From the NCBI GenBank assembly GCA_001603035.1, contig LVAS01000048.1, positions 1 through 42,129 of the forward strand: a stretch of DNA of 42,129 bases, given 5' to 3'. Origin of the DNA: Clostridiales bacterium Firm_13. GTDB lineage: Bacteria; Bacillota; Clostridia; Saccharofermentanales; Saccharofermentanaceae. Of the stretch, positions 1 to 7,691 are shown in pieces. Both the position numbers and the translations under genes were made by a program. Positions within the stretch are counted from its first letter, which is position 1; the number at the start of each line of letters is the position of its first letter. A model generated the notes under the pieces. It saw only the letters and a list, made by a program, of their open reading frames with translations, was not told the DNA's origin and did no database searches.

Positions 1-104
1 TCTTGTCCCTTCGGGCAGGCGGCCGTGCAGCGCGCATCCTCACAGATCAGACACGCGTCGGCCTCGCCGGAAGCCGCGATGCGGTTCATGATGTCTTTTC
101 CCAT
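1..104 (-). CDS. Dihydropyrimidine dehydrogenase-like Fe-S/FAD oxidoreductase, N-terminus only (partial)
   Basis: Only the first 34 codons are inside the window; the gene runs off the left edge. Four cysteines spaced C-x2-C-x4-C-x3-C followed by Pro (CLICEDARCTAACPKG, residues 18-32) match the N-terminal Fe-S domain shared by PreT-type dihydropyrimidine dehydrogenases and small glutamate-synthase-like subunits. It starts 41 bases after the dihydropyrimidinase stop, as the last visible gene of that operon. By context it would carry out the NAD(P)H-dependent reduction of uracil or thymine to the dihydro form. The ATG at 104 is preceded by an AGGAGA-type ribosome site. The family call rests on a short motif plus operon context; another FAD/Fe-S oxidoreductase is possible. 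Confidence 0.6.
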   Translation of the reverse strand, partial: MGKDIMNRIAASGEADACLICEDARCTAACPKGQ

Positions 105-145
105 ACGTATGTCTCCTTCTCTTCGGCAGAATTGCCCTTTCTTTT

Positions 146-1516
146 TTACTTTCTCGGCGCTCTCTTGACGAACTTCCCCCAGCCGGGAGTCCCCACAAAT
201 TCACCGTCGCGATAGACGAGTTTGCCGCGGGAATAGGTGCGAACCGGATACCCGTGAAAGGTCTTCCCTTCCCAAATCGTGTAATCGACATCCGAATGCA
301 TCCCGCAAGCCGTCACCGTAAAATCCTTCTCCGGATCATAGACGACGATGTCGGCGTCCTTTCCGATTGCGAGTGTCCCCTTTTCGGTACAGCCGAAAAT
401 TTTGGCCGGGTTCTCGGCGCAGAGTTCGACTGCCTTACCGAAGGAGATACGCCCCGTGTTTGCCGCCGACAACATGTAGGGATACAGATTCTCGATTCCC
501 ATACACCCATTCGGAATCTTGGTAAAGTCGTCTTTACCCCAATCCTTCTCATAGCTCTGGAAGGGGCAGTGATCCGTCGCAACCGTGTCGATTCCGCCCG
601 ATTCGATCGCGCGCCAAAGGGCCTCAAGGCTCTCCTGTCCCTTCATCGGAGGCGAACAGACGAAGTTTCTTCCGTCATCTCTTTTATAGACGTCGCTTGT
701 AAATTCGAGATATTGCGGGCAGGTCTCGATATAGATCTCATGTCCTTCTCGCCGCGCGGCAATGGCCGCCTCAAGCCCTTCTTTGTCCGCCATGTGGACG
801 ATATAGAGCGGGGCGTCTAAGTGTGTCGCCCAATGTATCGCGCGTTTGTCCGCTTCCGCCTCGACAAATTCAGGACGGCTCAGATAGTGATACCAAGCGG
901 ACGTCTTACCTTCCGCCTTAAACTGCTCGATATAGAGATCGATCAGATCCGGATTCTCGGCATGAAGGTTAATCATCGCTCCGACTTCTTTGCCGCGAAT
1001 AAGAATGCGGGCAAAAGTCTTGTCGTCGACCATCATCCCCTCTTTTTTGTAGACGAAAAAGCACTTGAAACTCGTAATTCCTTCGGCGACCGCCTCTTCC
1101 ATTTCGTCCAGAATCGCCCCGTCGTTTAGGTCCGTGATACAACAGTGAAACGCAAAATCGACACAGGCCTCTTCGGCAAAAGCCGCCTTCTTCGGTTCGA
1201 TCGTCTGAAGAATCGTATTGCCCTTTCTCTGCAGCGGATAGTCGAAAACCGTCGTCACGCCGCCGCAGGCCGCCGCACGCGTTCCGGCAAGATATCCGTC
1301 CGCGGAAATCGTTCCGCCGAAAGGCATCGCGAGGTGGGTATGCGCATCGATCGCGCCGGGGAGAACGAGCTTTCCGGAAACGTCGACCGTCTCCGCCTTG
1401 TCATCCGTAAGATCGGTCGCAATCGCGGCGATCTTTCCGTCCTTAATGCCGATATCGGCCGGAAAAGTCTCTCTGGAAGTGACAATTGTTCCGTTTTTAA
1501 GAATCAGATCAAACAT
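146..1516 (-). CDS. hydA: Dihydropyrimidinase / D-hydantoinase
   Basis: A 456-residue cyclic amidohydrolase, close to the usual family length of about 460. It opens the dihydropyrimidine ring to N-carbamoyl-beta-amino acid in the cytoplasm. All binuclear zinc-site residues of the family can be placed: H59 and H61 in DAHTH, K151 (the lysine that becomes carboxylated) in SFKCFF, H185 in NLHAEN, H241 in IVHM and D315 in ATDH. A GAGAGAGGTG ribosome site precedes the ATG at 1516. It lies between an iron-type alcohol dehydrogenase (17-base gap) and a dihydropyrimidine dehydrogenase-like gene, which favours a dihydropyrimidinase role over a general hydantoinase role. Allantoinase and dihydroorotase are less likely given the neighbours. 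Confidence 0.92.
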   Translation of the reverse strand: MFDLILKNGTIVTSRETFPADIGIKDGKIAAIATDLTDDKAETVDVSGKLVLPGAIDAHTHLAMPFGGTISADGYLAGTRAAACGGVTTVFDYPLQRKGNTILQTIEPKKAAFAEEACVDFAFHCCITDLNDGAILDEMEEAVAEGITSFKCFFVYKKEGMMVDDKTFARILIRGKEVGAMINLHAENPDLIDLYIEQFKAEGKTSAWYHYLSRPEFVEAEADKRAIHWATHLDAPLYIVHMADKEGLEAAIAARREGHEIYIETCPQYLEFTSDVYKRDDGRNFVCSPPMKGQESLEALWRAIESGGIDTVATDHCPFQSYEKDWGKDDFTKIPNGCMGIENLYPYMLSAANTGRISFGKAVELCAENPAKIFGCTEKGTLAIGKDADIVVYDPEKDFTVTACGMHSDVDYTIWEGKTFHGYPVRTYSRGKLVYRDGEFVGTPGWGKFVKRAPRK

Positions 1517-1533
1517 CCTTAGGCACCTCTCTC

Positions 1534-2661
1534 TTATTTATTTCCGTTCAACGCGTCCAAATAAATCTGTCGCATATCTTCTGTCGTAGTCGGAATTATT
1601 CCGTTTGCGATATTCTTGGTTTTCGCGGCAAGCTTGGCATACTTCTCCGCTTCCTCCGGATCGATCGACTCTCGCTTCCCGAGAAGATTCTCCAAAGAGT
1701 CGGTGAAAACGTCCGGATTGGAGAAACCGCCCGCGCTCAAAATCGACGCGACTCGCTCCGGATTCTTCTCGGCGGCAAAGGCAAGATACCGGCCCAAGAG
1801 AAGACCGTTCGCACGTCCGTGATCGACATGCTTAAAATACGTCAAGGAATACCCCATCGCATGGACGGCTGTCGTCCCCGTTTGGGCGATGACCATTCCC
1901 GCAAGCGTCGACGCAAAAAGAAGCGTCTCGCGCTGCGCCCGTGAAAGTCCTTGCGTCTCCCCTCTTTTCCAGATAAGAAGCGCGGGAAATGTCGACGCGA
2001 TCGCATGAAGACTCCGTTTGGCCTGCAGATCGGAAAAGGTTGACGCGCGGACCGACAGCATCCCTTCGACCGCGTGCGATAGCGCGTCGATCGTCGTATT
2101 TACCGTCGTTTCGAACGGCAGACTCTCGGTATATCGCGCATCGAGAAAGGCGATCGCCGGGAAAATCAACTCTGTCGCGATACTTGTCTTTGTTTCCGCG
2201 GCGTCATTCGTAAGAATGGAATACTGCGTCACCTCGGAGCCGGTCCCCGCGGTCGTCGGAACCGCCGCAATCGGCAACGCCTCCGGAAGGTAAGATCCGG
2301 AGAAGAGCTTGTCCGGCGAAATCGTTTGTGCCGCCAGAAGGGCCATGGCTTTGGCTGCGTCCATCGGCGAACCGCCGCCGATGGCGACGATGAAATCCGC
2401 TCCGAATGCCCGGGCCGCCTCGGCTCCGTCATAGGCGCACGGAATTGTCGGATTGGCCGTCACTTTGTCATACACCGCATATCGGATTCCCTGCGACGCC
2501 AGGGCTTCCTCGACATCTTGTAGTGCGCCGGTGATCTTTGCGGATCGGCCGCCCGTTACAATCAACGCGGCCTTCCCGAGCGCGGCGAATCTCCCCGCAT
2601 TCTCCCGAATGCAATCGATTCCGCTGACTACGCGTGTCGGAAGATAGTAATTCTTGCTCAT
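1534..2661 (-). CDS. Iron-containing alcohol dehydrogenase, probable malonic semialdehyde reductase
   Basis: A 375-residue group III (Fe-type) alcohol dehydrogenase. The nucleotide-binding GGGSPMDAAK is at 95-104, and the metal ligands D192, H196 (DALSHAVEG), H267 (AVHAMGYS) and H281 (HVDHGRANG) are all present, so the enzyme should be active. It sits directly between the aminotransferase and dihydropyrimidinase genes with gaps of 13 and 17 bases. From that context I infer that it reduces the malonic semialdehyde (or methylmalonic semialdehyde from thymine) formed by the aminotransferase to 3-hydroxypropionate, reoxidising NAD(P)H. An extended reductive pyrimidine pathway with this type of enzyme (PydE) has been reported in some Bacillota, as I recall. 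The substrate is inference. GGAGGGAATT precedes the ATG at 2661. Confidence 0.85.
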   Translation of the reverse strand: MSKNYYLPTRVVSGIDCIRENAGRFAALGKAALIVTGGRSAKITGALQDVEEALASQGIRYAVYDKVTANPTIPCAYDGAEAARAFGADFIVAIGGGSPMDAAKAMALLAAQTISPDKLFSGSYLPEALPIAAVPTTAGTGSEVTQYSILTNDAAETKTSIATELIFPAIAFLDARYTESLPFETTVNTTIDALSHAVEGMLSVRASTFSDLQAKRSLHAIASTFPALLIWKRGETQGLSRAQRETLLFASTLAGMVIAQTGTTAVHAMGYSLTYFKHVDHGRANGLLLGRYLAFAAEKNPERVASILSAGGFSNPDVFTDSLENLLGKRESIDPEEAEKYAKLAAKTKNIANGIIPTTTEDMRQIYLDALNGNK

Positions 2662-2674
2662 AATTCCCTCCGCA

Positions 2675-4021
2675 TCAAAGAATTGCGTCGACGTCCGAAA
2701 GGACTTCGTCCAATATGGCCAAAGCTTCCTTCAGTTCCGCTTCGGTGATGATAAGAGGAGGCGCGACAATGATGCAATTCTCGTGCGAATAGGTATAGAA
2801 TCCTTTTTCGGAGAGCTTCCCGACAATCTTCGGCATGATTTTCTCCGGGTCGGCCCCGTATTCGACAAGCGGCTTCTTGGTTTCTTTGCTTCTGACCAGC
2901 TCAACCGCAGAGAAAAGACCGATATACCGGACGTCTCCGACCGAAGCGTGTCTGCTCTTTATATCTTCGAGAAGTTCTCCTAAAAGAACGCCTCTCTCCT
3001 TGGTCTGCGCAATCAATCCGGCTTCTTTGTAGAATTCAAGCGCCGCGATTCCCGCCGCACAGCCGAGCGGGTGCGCCGAATACGTAAGGCCGCAGGAAAG
3101 GAAGTTCCCATCGAAAAAGTCCGCGATCTTCTTACTGACCAATACGCCGCCTAAAGGCGCATATCCGCAGGTGATTCCCTTGGCGAATGTAATGATATCC
3201 GGCTCGACATCCCAATGGTTCACCGCAAACCACTCGCCCGTTCTGCCAAAGCCCGTCATTACTTCATCGCAAATCATAAGAATTCCGAACTCGTCGCAAA
3301 TCTCGCGAACGCCCTGCATATAGCCCTTCGGGGGTATGAGGACACCGTTACTTCCGGTGATACTCTCCATGTGCACCGCGGCGACGGATCCGCGACCCTC
3401 GTAAAGGATCTGTTCACGCAGTTGCGTGAGATAATACTTCGTCGCCGCTTCCTCCGTCGGAAAATCAACGGGAGCGCGATAGACGTAAGGATCAAAAAAC
3501 TTCACAAAGCCCGGAATGCCGGGTTCGCAGGTATATCTGCGCGGTTCTCCGGTCAGGTTGGCCGCGCCGTAGGTCGACCCGTGATACGAGCGATACCGCG
3601 AGAAGAACTTCTGGCGGCCCGTATACATCTTGGCAATCTTGATCGCATTTTCGTTGGCGTCGGCACCCGCAAGCGTAAAGAAGACCTTCGACATATTCTT
3701 GGGCGCAAGTTCGACCACCGTTTTGGCAAGTTGAGAGCGAACGTCGACGGCGAAAGACGGCGACGCATAGCAGAGTCTCTCCGCCTGTTCCTGGATCGCC
3801 TTGATCACCGCTTTGTTCCCGTGTCCGATGTTGAGATTGACAAGTTGCGACGACATGTCGAAATATCTTTTCCCGTCGCCGTCCCAGAAGAAGACGCCCT
3901 CGCCGCCGATGATCGCCTTGGGGTTTATCGCGCCCTGTGTGCTCCACGAATGTAAATTGTATTTCTTGGACATTTCACTGATTTCTTTCCCGGTCTTGAT
4001 CTCGAGATGCATGTGTTCCAC
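2675..4021 (-). CDS. Class III aminotransferase, probable beta-alanine (omega-amino acid) transaminase
   Basis: A 448-residue fold-type I PLP enzyme. The PLP lysine is K281 in FAKGITCGYAPLGG, the acidic pair that contacts the pyridine nitrogen is D252-E253 in CDEVMTGFGRTG, and the N-terminal HSWSTQGAINP resembles taurine:pyruvate and beta-alanine transaminases. As first gene of the aminotransferase / alcohol dehydrogenase / dihydropyrimidinase / dehydrogenase operon, it most likely transfers the amino group of beta-alanine to pyruvate or 2-oxoglutarate and gives malonic semialdehyde. Taurine:pyruvate transaminase is the main alternative, but no sulfonate gene is nearby. The ATG at 4021 follows an AGGAAAG site; a second in-frame ATG (residue 17, MSKKYNLHSW) is also possible. 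Confidence 0.85.
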   Translation of the reverse strand: MEHMHLEIKTGKEISEMSKKYNLHSWSTQGAINPKAIIGGEGVFFWDGDGKRYFDMSSQLVNLNIGHGNKAVIKAIQEQAERLCYASPSFAVDVRSQLAKTVVELAPKNMSKVFFTLAGADANENAIKIAKMYTGRQKFFSRYRSYHGSTYGAANLTGEPRRYTCEPGIPGFVKFFDPYVYRAPVDFPTEEAATKYYLTQLREQILYEGRGSVAAVHMESITGSNGVLIPPKGYMQGVREICDEFGILMICDEVMTGFGRTGEWFAVNHWDVEPDIITFAKGITCGYAPLGGVLVSKKIADFFDGNFLSCGLTYSAHPLGCAAGIAALEFYKEAGLIAQTKERGVLLGELLEDIKSRHASVGDVRYIGLFSAVELVRSKETKKPLVEYGADPEKIMPKIVGKLSEKGFYTYSHENCIIVAPPLIITEAELKEALAILDEVLSDVDAIL

Positions 4022-4040
4022 CCGCTTTCCTAATGAGAAA

Positions 4041-4090
4041 GAAGCCTCCTCGTCAGACTTTTCGCAGAAAAGTTCCGTCGAGCAGGCTTC
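4041..4090 (-). promoter_or_regulatory. Long leader hairpin upstream of the aminotransferase operon
   Basis: The arms GAAGCCT (4041-4047) and AGGCTTC (4084-4090) pair, continue with CTCG/CGAG after a single mismatch, and enclose an inner stem ACTTTTC (4057-4063) with GAAAAGT (4067-4073). Read on the minus strand it starts about 19 bases after the predicted transcription start and is followed by TTTCTC. It could be an attenuator or a 5' stabilising structure. It resembles no riboswitch that I recognise. Confidence 0.5.
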
Positions 4091-4115
4091 CTTACCTCTT
4101 TTGTACTATGGTCTC

Positions 4116-4143
4116 ATACTAGCAGAATTTTGAACGGACTCAA
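4116..4143 (-). promoter_or_regulatory. Predicted promoter of the aminotransferase operon
   Basis: On the minus strand TTGAGT (4143-4138) and TAGTAT (4121-4116) are separated by 16 bases, a fair sigma-70-like promoter. A strong half-site cluster lies ten bases upstream of -35, the usual place for an activator. Confidence 0.55.
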
Positions 4144-4152
4144 GTTTTTATC

Positions 4153-4180
4153 GCACAAACTATTTTGTGCTTCAGCACAA
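4153..4180. promoter_or_regulatory. Candidate PucR-type operator, three alternating TTGTGC half-sites
   Basis: GCACAAA (4153-4159), TTTGTGC (4164-4170) and GCACAA (4175-4180) alternate in orientation with four-base spacers, giving two overlapping inverted repeats. They sit between the pucR stop and the aminotransferase promoter. The same half-site occurs twice before the promoter of the amidohydrolase-pucR operon (6784-6810). That the PucR protein binds here is inference. Confidence 0.5.
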
Positions 4181-4225
4181 TTTCCGAGATTTCCTGTTCT
4201 TTCTTTCACCGTAGCGCAAACTCGT

Positions 4226-5380
4226 TCACAGAATGTCCTTAATGTACAGGGCAAGAAGGAACGAGAGCCCGTCATTGTAGGACAAATCCGTCCGCAGAAT
4301 CTCTCGGATTTTCTTCAGTTTATAGTTGATTGTGTTGCGGTGCACATACGTCTTCGCCGCAACCTCCTGGACACTTCCGTTGTGCTCAAGGTACAATTTG
4401 AGTGTTTCCATGTAGTCAGTCCTGTGTTTCTGATCATACTCGATCAACGGTTTCATCGTCTCGTCACAGTACCGGCGCAAGAGAGAATCGTCCGATATTT
4501 CGAGAAGGAGTTGGTAGAGTCCCGTCTTCTCGTAAGAGAGGACCCTCTTCCCTTGCCGCTCCGCCACCGGCAACAACGCGACGGCGCGGCGGTAACTTTG
4601 TCCGAGCGAGTCAATCCCCTCTCCGGTCGACCCGACGGCGGCGGTAAAGCTGCTCTCGTCGCGCGATTTACTCATCTCGGCCAGTTTCTCAAAAGCGTTC
4701 TCCGCCTGTTCGGCCGAGAATCCCTGGAGCACGGCGACAAGCGTCTTGTCGTGCCGGAAAATGCTGAATCGGTCACTCGTCAGATAGAGAATACGGGAGA
4801 GAAGCATCCGGAGGGTTTTGTCATATTCATTAAAGACATCCGGAGAGCTCGTATGCGGCGAGATGACCGCCGCACAAAATCCCGCATGCAGATCGAACTC
4901 CTTTAGTTCCAGTATCTGCCGGTATTCCCCCTGTTTCTCGGGGAAAAAGATCGCGTTCCGGAAAGCGCCCGCAACCGTGACAGCATTCTCCTCCGACTTG
5001 ATGATCTTGCGGCAGAAGTCATTTGTAATGTCGACGATTCGCGTTTTCCAGGGAATCGTAAAGAGCGGAAACTGCACTTCCTTGCAGTACGCCGTCAGCT
5101 CCTCCGGAACCGATCGAATATAAGGTCCGATATTGAGGACAAGGCCGGATGCGCCGTATTTTACAAGCGTTTTCGCAAAATCAATCAGCCAATCCGCGCT
5201 GGAGAAGCCAATCCCCGTCGAGAAAATCAGTTCTTCGCCGTGAAGAAAACTCCCGGCTGCCGGATCCTCGAGCATATGTACCCAATTCACCAAATTGTCG
5301 AGACTCTTCTCGCCGCAGATTAAGTTCATCCCGTAATTTTCTTTTGCATATTTACACAGATAACGTAAGGATACCGCCAA
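4226..5380 (-). CDS. PucR-family transcriptional regulator
   Basis: A 384-residue regulator. The first ~125 residues match the PucR N-terminal domain (for example the run LVLNIGPYIRSVPEELTAYC), the middle is a GGDEF-like linker domain without signature, and the last ~50 residues form the PucR-type C-terminal helix-turn-helix (LYLEHNGSVQEVAAKTYVHR). PucR-type proteins usually activate purine, pyrimidine or hydantoin catabolism in response to a pathway intermediate. It lies 44 bases downstream of the amidohydrolase and is probably cotranscribed with it, so the module may autoregulate. The start codon appears to be TTG at 5380, chosen because GGAGAGGAG lies 8-9 bases upstream. Confidence 0.85.
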   Translation of the reverse strand: MAVSLRYLCKYAKENYGMNLICGEKSLDNLVNWVHMLEDPAAGSFLHGEELIFSTGIGFSSADWLIDFAKTLVKYGASGLVLNIGPYIRSVPEELTAYCKEVQFPLFTIPWKTRIVDITNDFCRKIIKSEENAVTVAGAFRNAIFFPEKQGEYRQILELKEFDLHAGFCAAVISPHTSSPDVFNEYDKTLRMLLSRILYLTSDRFSIFRHDKTLVAVLQGFSAEQAENAFEKLAEMSKSRDESSFTAAVGSTGEGIDSLGQSYRRAVALLPVAERQGKRVLSYEKTGLYQLLLEISDDSLLRRYCDETMKPLIEYDQKHRTDYMETLKLYLEHNGSVQEVAAKTYVHRNTINYKLKKIREILRTDLSYNDGLSFLLALYIKDIL

Positions 5381-5424
5381 ATGAATTCTCCTCTCCGCCG
5401 CCCCGATTCTCGGATCTCATTTCT

Positions 5425-6657
5425 TTAGGAATCCGCATCGAGCTTTAATACGGCGTTCAGCATGACACTCGCGCCCGCCGTGCATTGGGCAACCGAAGAA
5501 AACTCTTCTTCGCAGTGGCTGTGACCGTCTTTGGATTGCACGAAAATCATCGTCGTGGGCATCATATACGACACAAATTGCGCGTCATGCCCGGCGCCGC
5601 TGTTGATAAACCGGTTCGAGATCCCGAGTTCATCGACACTATCCTTCACATATCCGACAAGCTTCTTGTCAAAGTAAACCGTATCGCGCTTCCACGCGAG
5701 CTCAAAACCCGTCTTGCATTTGGCGACTTCGGCCGGAATGCTCTTAATAATCTCGACGACCTGGCGGATCACATCCGGATTCTCGTGGCGCGCGTCAATC
5801 GAGAAATCCACCTCGTCGGGAATGACGGTATGTACGCAGGGGTGGCATTTGATCTCGCCCGTCGTATAGACAAGTTCCGGATCCAGTTTGTCGAGCTCCT
5901 CGTGCAAATATAGAAGGACCTGCGCCGCGGCATAGAGCGCGTCGCGGCGGTATTGCATCGGAGTCGTCCCCGCATGGTCCGCCTGCCCGTAAGTGCGAAT
6001 TCGATAGTTCACCATTCCGAGCACACAAGTGACGACGCCGATATCCTTCCCCTCCGCCTCAAGGATCGGCCCCTGCTCGATGTGTGTCTCAAACATCGCG
6101 CAGTATTTCTCCGCGGAAAGGCGATTCTCGGCGGCACCCTTGTAAGGGCTCTTTTCGAGCGCTTCGCCGAAAGTCTTGGAGGGGTCGAGAATGCTCTTGG
6201 AAGAGAGAACCGCCTCCTTGTCGAACTTCCCCGTCACCACGCCCGAAGACATCATCGCCGGCGGATAAAGAGAACCCTCTTCATTCGTCCAAATCATCGC
6301 GGTAATCGGATGGCGATGCGGAATCTTTTCGGCTTGGATCGTCTCCAACACCTCCATCGCGCTCATAACGCCGAGAATACCGTCGTAATTTCCGCCGTTT
6401 TTGACGGAATCGACATGCGACGCCATAACAATCCGCTTTTGCGTCGGATCCGTTCCCGGAATTGTCGCATAGACATTCGCCATATCGTCCGTCTCGACGA
6501 CGGCACCGATCGCCTTTAAGCGGCGGACGAATTCGTCCCGCGCCTGATGCGCTTCCGGAGAAAGTGAATATCGGGTGATTCCGCCGTGGCCGGCATCACC
6601 GAATTGACTGAATGTGTTGATCTTATCCGCCATTCTTTTCTCGTCGCAGATATACAT
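5425..6657 (-). CDS. M20-family amidohydrolase, probable N-carbamoyl-beta-alanine amidohydrolase (beta-ureidopropionase)
   Basis: A 410-residue zinc-dependent hydrolase of the allantoate amidohydrolase / N-carbamoyl-L-amino acid hydrolase group. The dinuclear metal ligands can be placed: H81 in ASHVDSV, D92 in GGNYDG, E126-E127 in WTNEEG, H192 in FETHIEQG and the C-terminal HSHCEEE. Given dihydropyrimidinase and a beta-amino acid transaminase next door, it should cleave N-carbamoyl-beta-alanine to beta-alanine, CO2 and ammonia. Allantoate amidohydrolase is the alternative, but no other purine gene is here. The first ATG (6657) has AGGGGGA eight bases upstream. It heads a two-gene operon with pucR, behind its own promoter and a leader terminator. 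Confidence 0.85.
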   Translation of the reverse strand: MYICDEKRMADKINTFSQFGDAGHGGITRYSLSPEAHQARDEFVRRLKAIGAVVETDDMANVYATIPGTDPTQKRIVMASHVDSVKNGGNYDGILGVMSAMEVLETIQAEKIPHRHPITAMIWTNEEGSLYPPAMMSSGVVTGKFDKEAVLSSKSILDPSKTFGEALEKSPYKGAAENRLSAEKYCAMFETHIEQGPILEAEGKDIGVVTCVLGMVNYRIRTYGQADHAGTTPMQYRRDALYAAAQVLLYLHEELDKLDPELVYTTGEIKCHPCVHTVIPDEVDFSIDARHENPDVIRQVVEIIKSIPAEVAKCKTGFELAWKRDTVYFDKKLVGYVKDSVDELGISNRFINSGAGHDAQFVSYMMPTTMIFVQSKDGHSHCEEEFSSVAQCTAGASVMLNAVLKLDADS

Positions 6658-6690
6658 GAAAGATGTCCCCCTTTAACCCGCATAAGTCAA

Positions 6691-6734
6691 AAAAATAGAA
6701 AAGCGCCTCCGGGCGGTAACCCGAAAGCGCCTTT
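6691..6734 (-). terminator. Intrinsic terminator in the leader of the amidohydrolase gene
   Basis: On the minus strand AAAGGCGCTTTCGGG (6734-6720) pairs over 15 positions with CCCGGAGGCGCTTTT (6713-6699), loop of six, then CTATTTTTTT. Three of the pairs are G-U wobbles that form only in the minus-strand RNA, so the hairpin is built for this direction. It lies between the predicted promoter at 6750-6779 and the gene start at 6657, so it may be an attenuator; it could also end transcripts from the Mrp operon. Confidence 0.75.
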
Positions 6735-6749
6735 ACTTATCTGGGGTTC

Positions 6750-6779
6750 ATAATAGGACGAATCGCACCCCTTTGTCAA
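6750..6779 (-). promoter_or_regulatory. Predicted promoter of the amidohydrolase-pucR operon
   Basis: TTGACA (6779-6774) and TATTAT (6755-6750) with an 18-base spacer on the minus strand, close to consensus. The expected transcription start, near 6743, is only about ten bases before the leader terminator stem. Confidence 0.7.
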
Positions 6780-6783
6780 CACA

Positions 6784-6810
6784 GCACAATTTTTTATTTT
6801 ATCCTTGTGC
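6784..6810. promoter_or_regulatory. Candidate PucR-type operator, two TTGTGC half-sites
   Basis: GCACAA (6784-6789) and TTGTGC (6805-6810) form an inverted repeat with centres 21 bases apart, about two helical turns, around an A/T-rich spacer. It ends a few bases upstream of the -35 box, as expected for an activator site, and shares its half-site with the cluster at 4153-4180. Confidence 0.45.
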
Positions 6811-6834
6811 GAAAAACCCAACGCGACGGTCCGC

Positions 6835-7674
6835 TCACGTCTCCTTTTCCAGAAGCGCGACAAGACGGTCCTCAGCGCCTTTCAACCACTCGGCCGGGAG
6901 CAATTCGATCAGCCCCTCGTCGCACGCCTCCGCGATTTTGGCGTCGATCGGAATCTGCGCCAGAACCGGAATCCCGTATTGATCGGCGGTTTTTTGCGCG
7001 TGACTCTCGCCGTACACCGAATGCTTCGCGCCGCAGTCGGGGCACATGTAGTACGCCATGTTTTCGATCAGTCCCAGAATCGGGACATTCATCATATTTG
7101 CCATTTTGACCGCCTTCTCTACGATCATCGAGACGAGCTCCTGTGGCGACGTCACGACAAGGATTCCGTCGATCGGAAGGGATTGGAAGACGGTAAGCGG
7201 AACGTCTCCCGTGCCGGGCGGCATGTCGATAAACATAAAGTCGACGTCACTCCAGATACAATCCGACCAGAATTGCTTGACTGTCGCCGCAATAATGGGG
7301 CCGCGCCAGAGAACGGGGTCGGATTCGTTTTCGAGAAGGAGGTTAATCGACATAAGGCGGATTCCGCCTTTGGTAAGAACCGGAAAGATCCCGTCCTCCG
7401 AGCCCGTCGCCTTGTCCGTCACGCCGAAAACTTTGGGAATCGACGGTCCCGTCAGATCGGCGTCCAGGATCGCGGTCTTGTAGCCGCGCCGGCTCATCCC
7501 CGCCGCGGTCATTGCGGTTACGAGCGATTTGCCGACTCCGCCTTTGCCGCTTACGACGGCGATCGTCTTTTTGACGCTGCTGTATTCGTGAAGCCTCGCT
7601 TTCAAGTCCGGCTCCGGTTTCCTCTCTCCGCAGGATTCTCCGCAGGAAGAACAATTCTGATCACACTCTGCCAT
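6835..7674 (-). CDS. Mrp/NBP35-family Fe-S carrier ATPase
   Basis: A 279-residue ParA/MinD-like P-loop protein. The deviant Walker A GKGGVGKS is at 43-50, preceded by a cysteine-rich N-terminus (CDQNCSSCGESC, 4-15) and followed near residue 200 by CPDC, the CxxC through which Mrp dimers hold a [4Fe-4S] cluster. It probably delivers Fe-S clusters to apo-proteins in the cytoplasm. The gene follows the MBL-fold gene by 17 bases and shares its operon with DUF134, a grouping common in Clostridia. AGGGG precedes the ATG. The target protein is not evident; the nearby hybrid cluster protein is one candidate. Confidence 0.88.
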   Translation of the reverse strand: MAECDQNCSSCGESCGERKPEPDLKARLHEYSSVKKTIAVVSGKGGVGKSLVTAMTAAGMSRRGYKTAILDADLTGPSIPKVFGVTDKATGSEDGIFPVLTKGGIRLMSINLLLENESDPVLWRGPIIAATVKQFWSDCIWSDVDFMFIDMPPGTGDVPLTVFQSLPIDGILVVTSPQELVSMIVEKAVKMANMMNVPILGLIENMAYYMCPDCGAKHSVYGESHAQKTADQYGIPVLAQIPIDAKIAEACDEGLIELLPAEWLKGAEDRLVALLEKET

Positions 7675-7691
7675 ATGTTACCCCTTTTCAA

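Noticed and set aside
254-820. Long plus-strand open frame opposite dihydropyrimidinase
   Set aside because: Arginine-rich, no ribosome site or family resemblance; a shadow of a strongly supported gene. The same holds for the long antisense frames at 3215-3955, 14845-16149, 18378-19277, 21099-21968 and 29907-30632.
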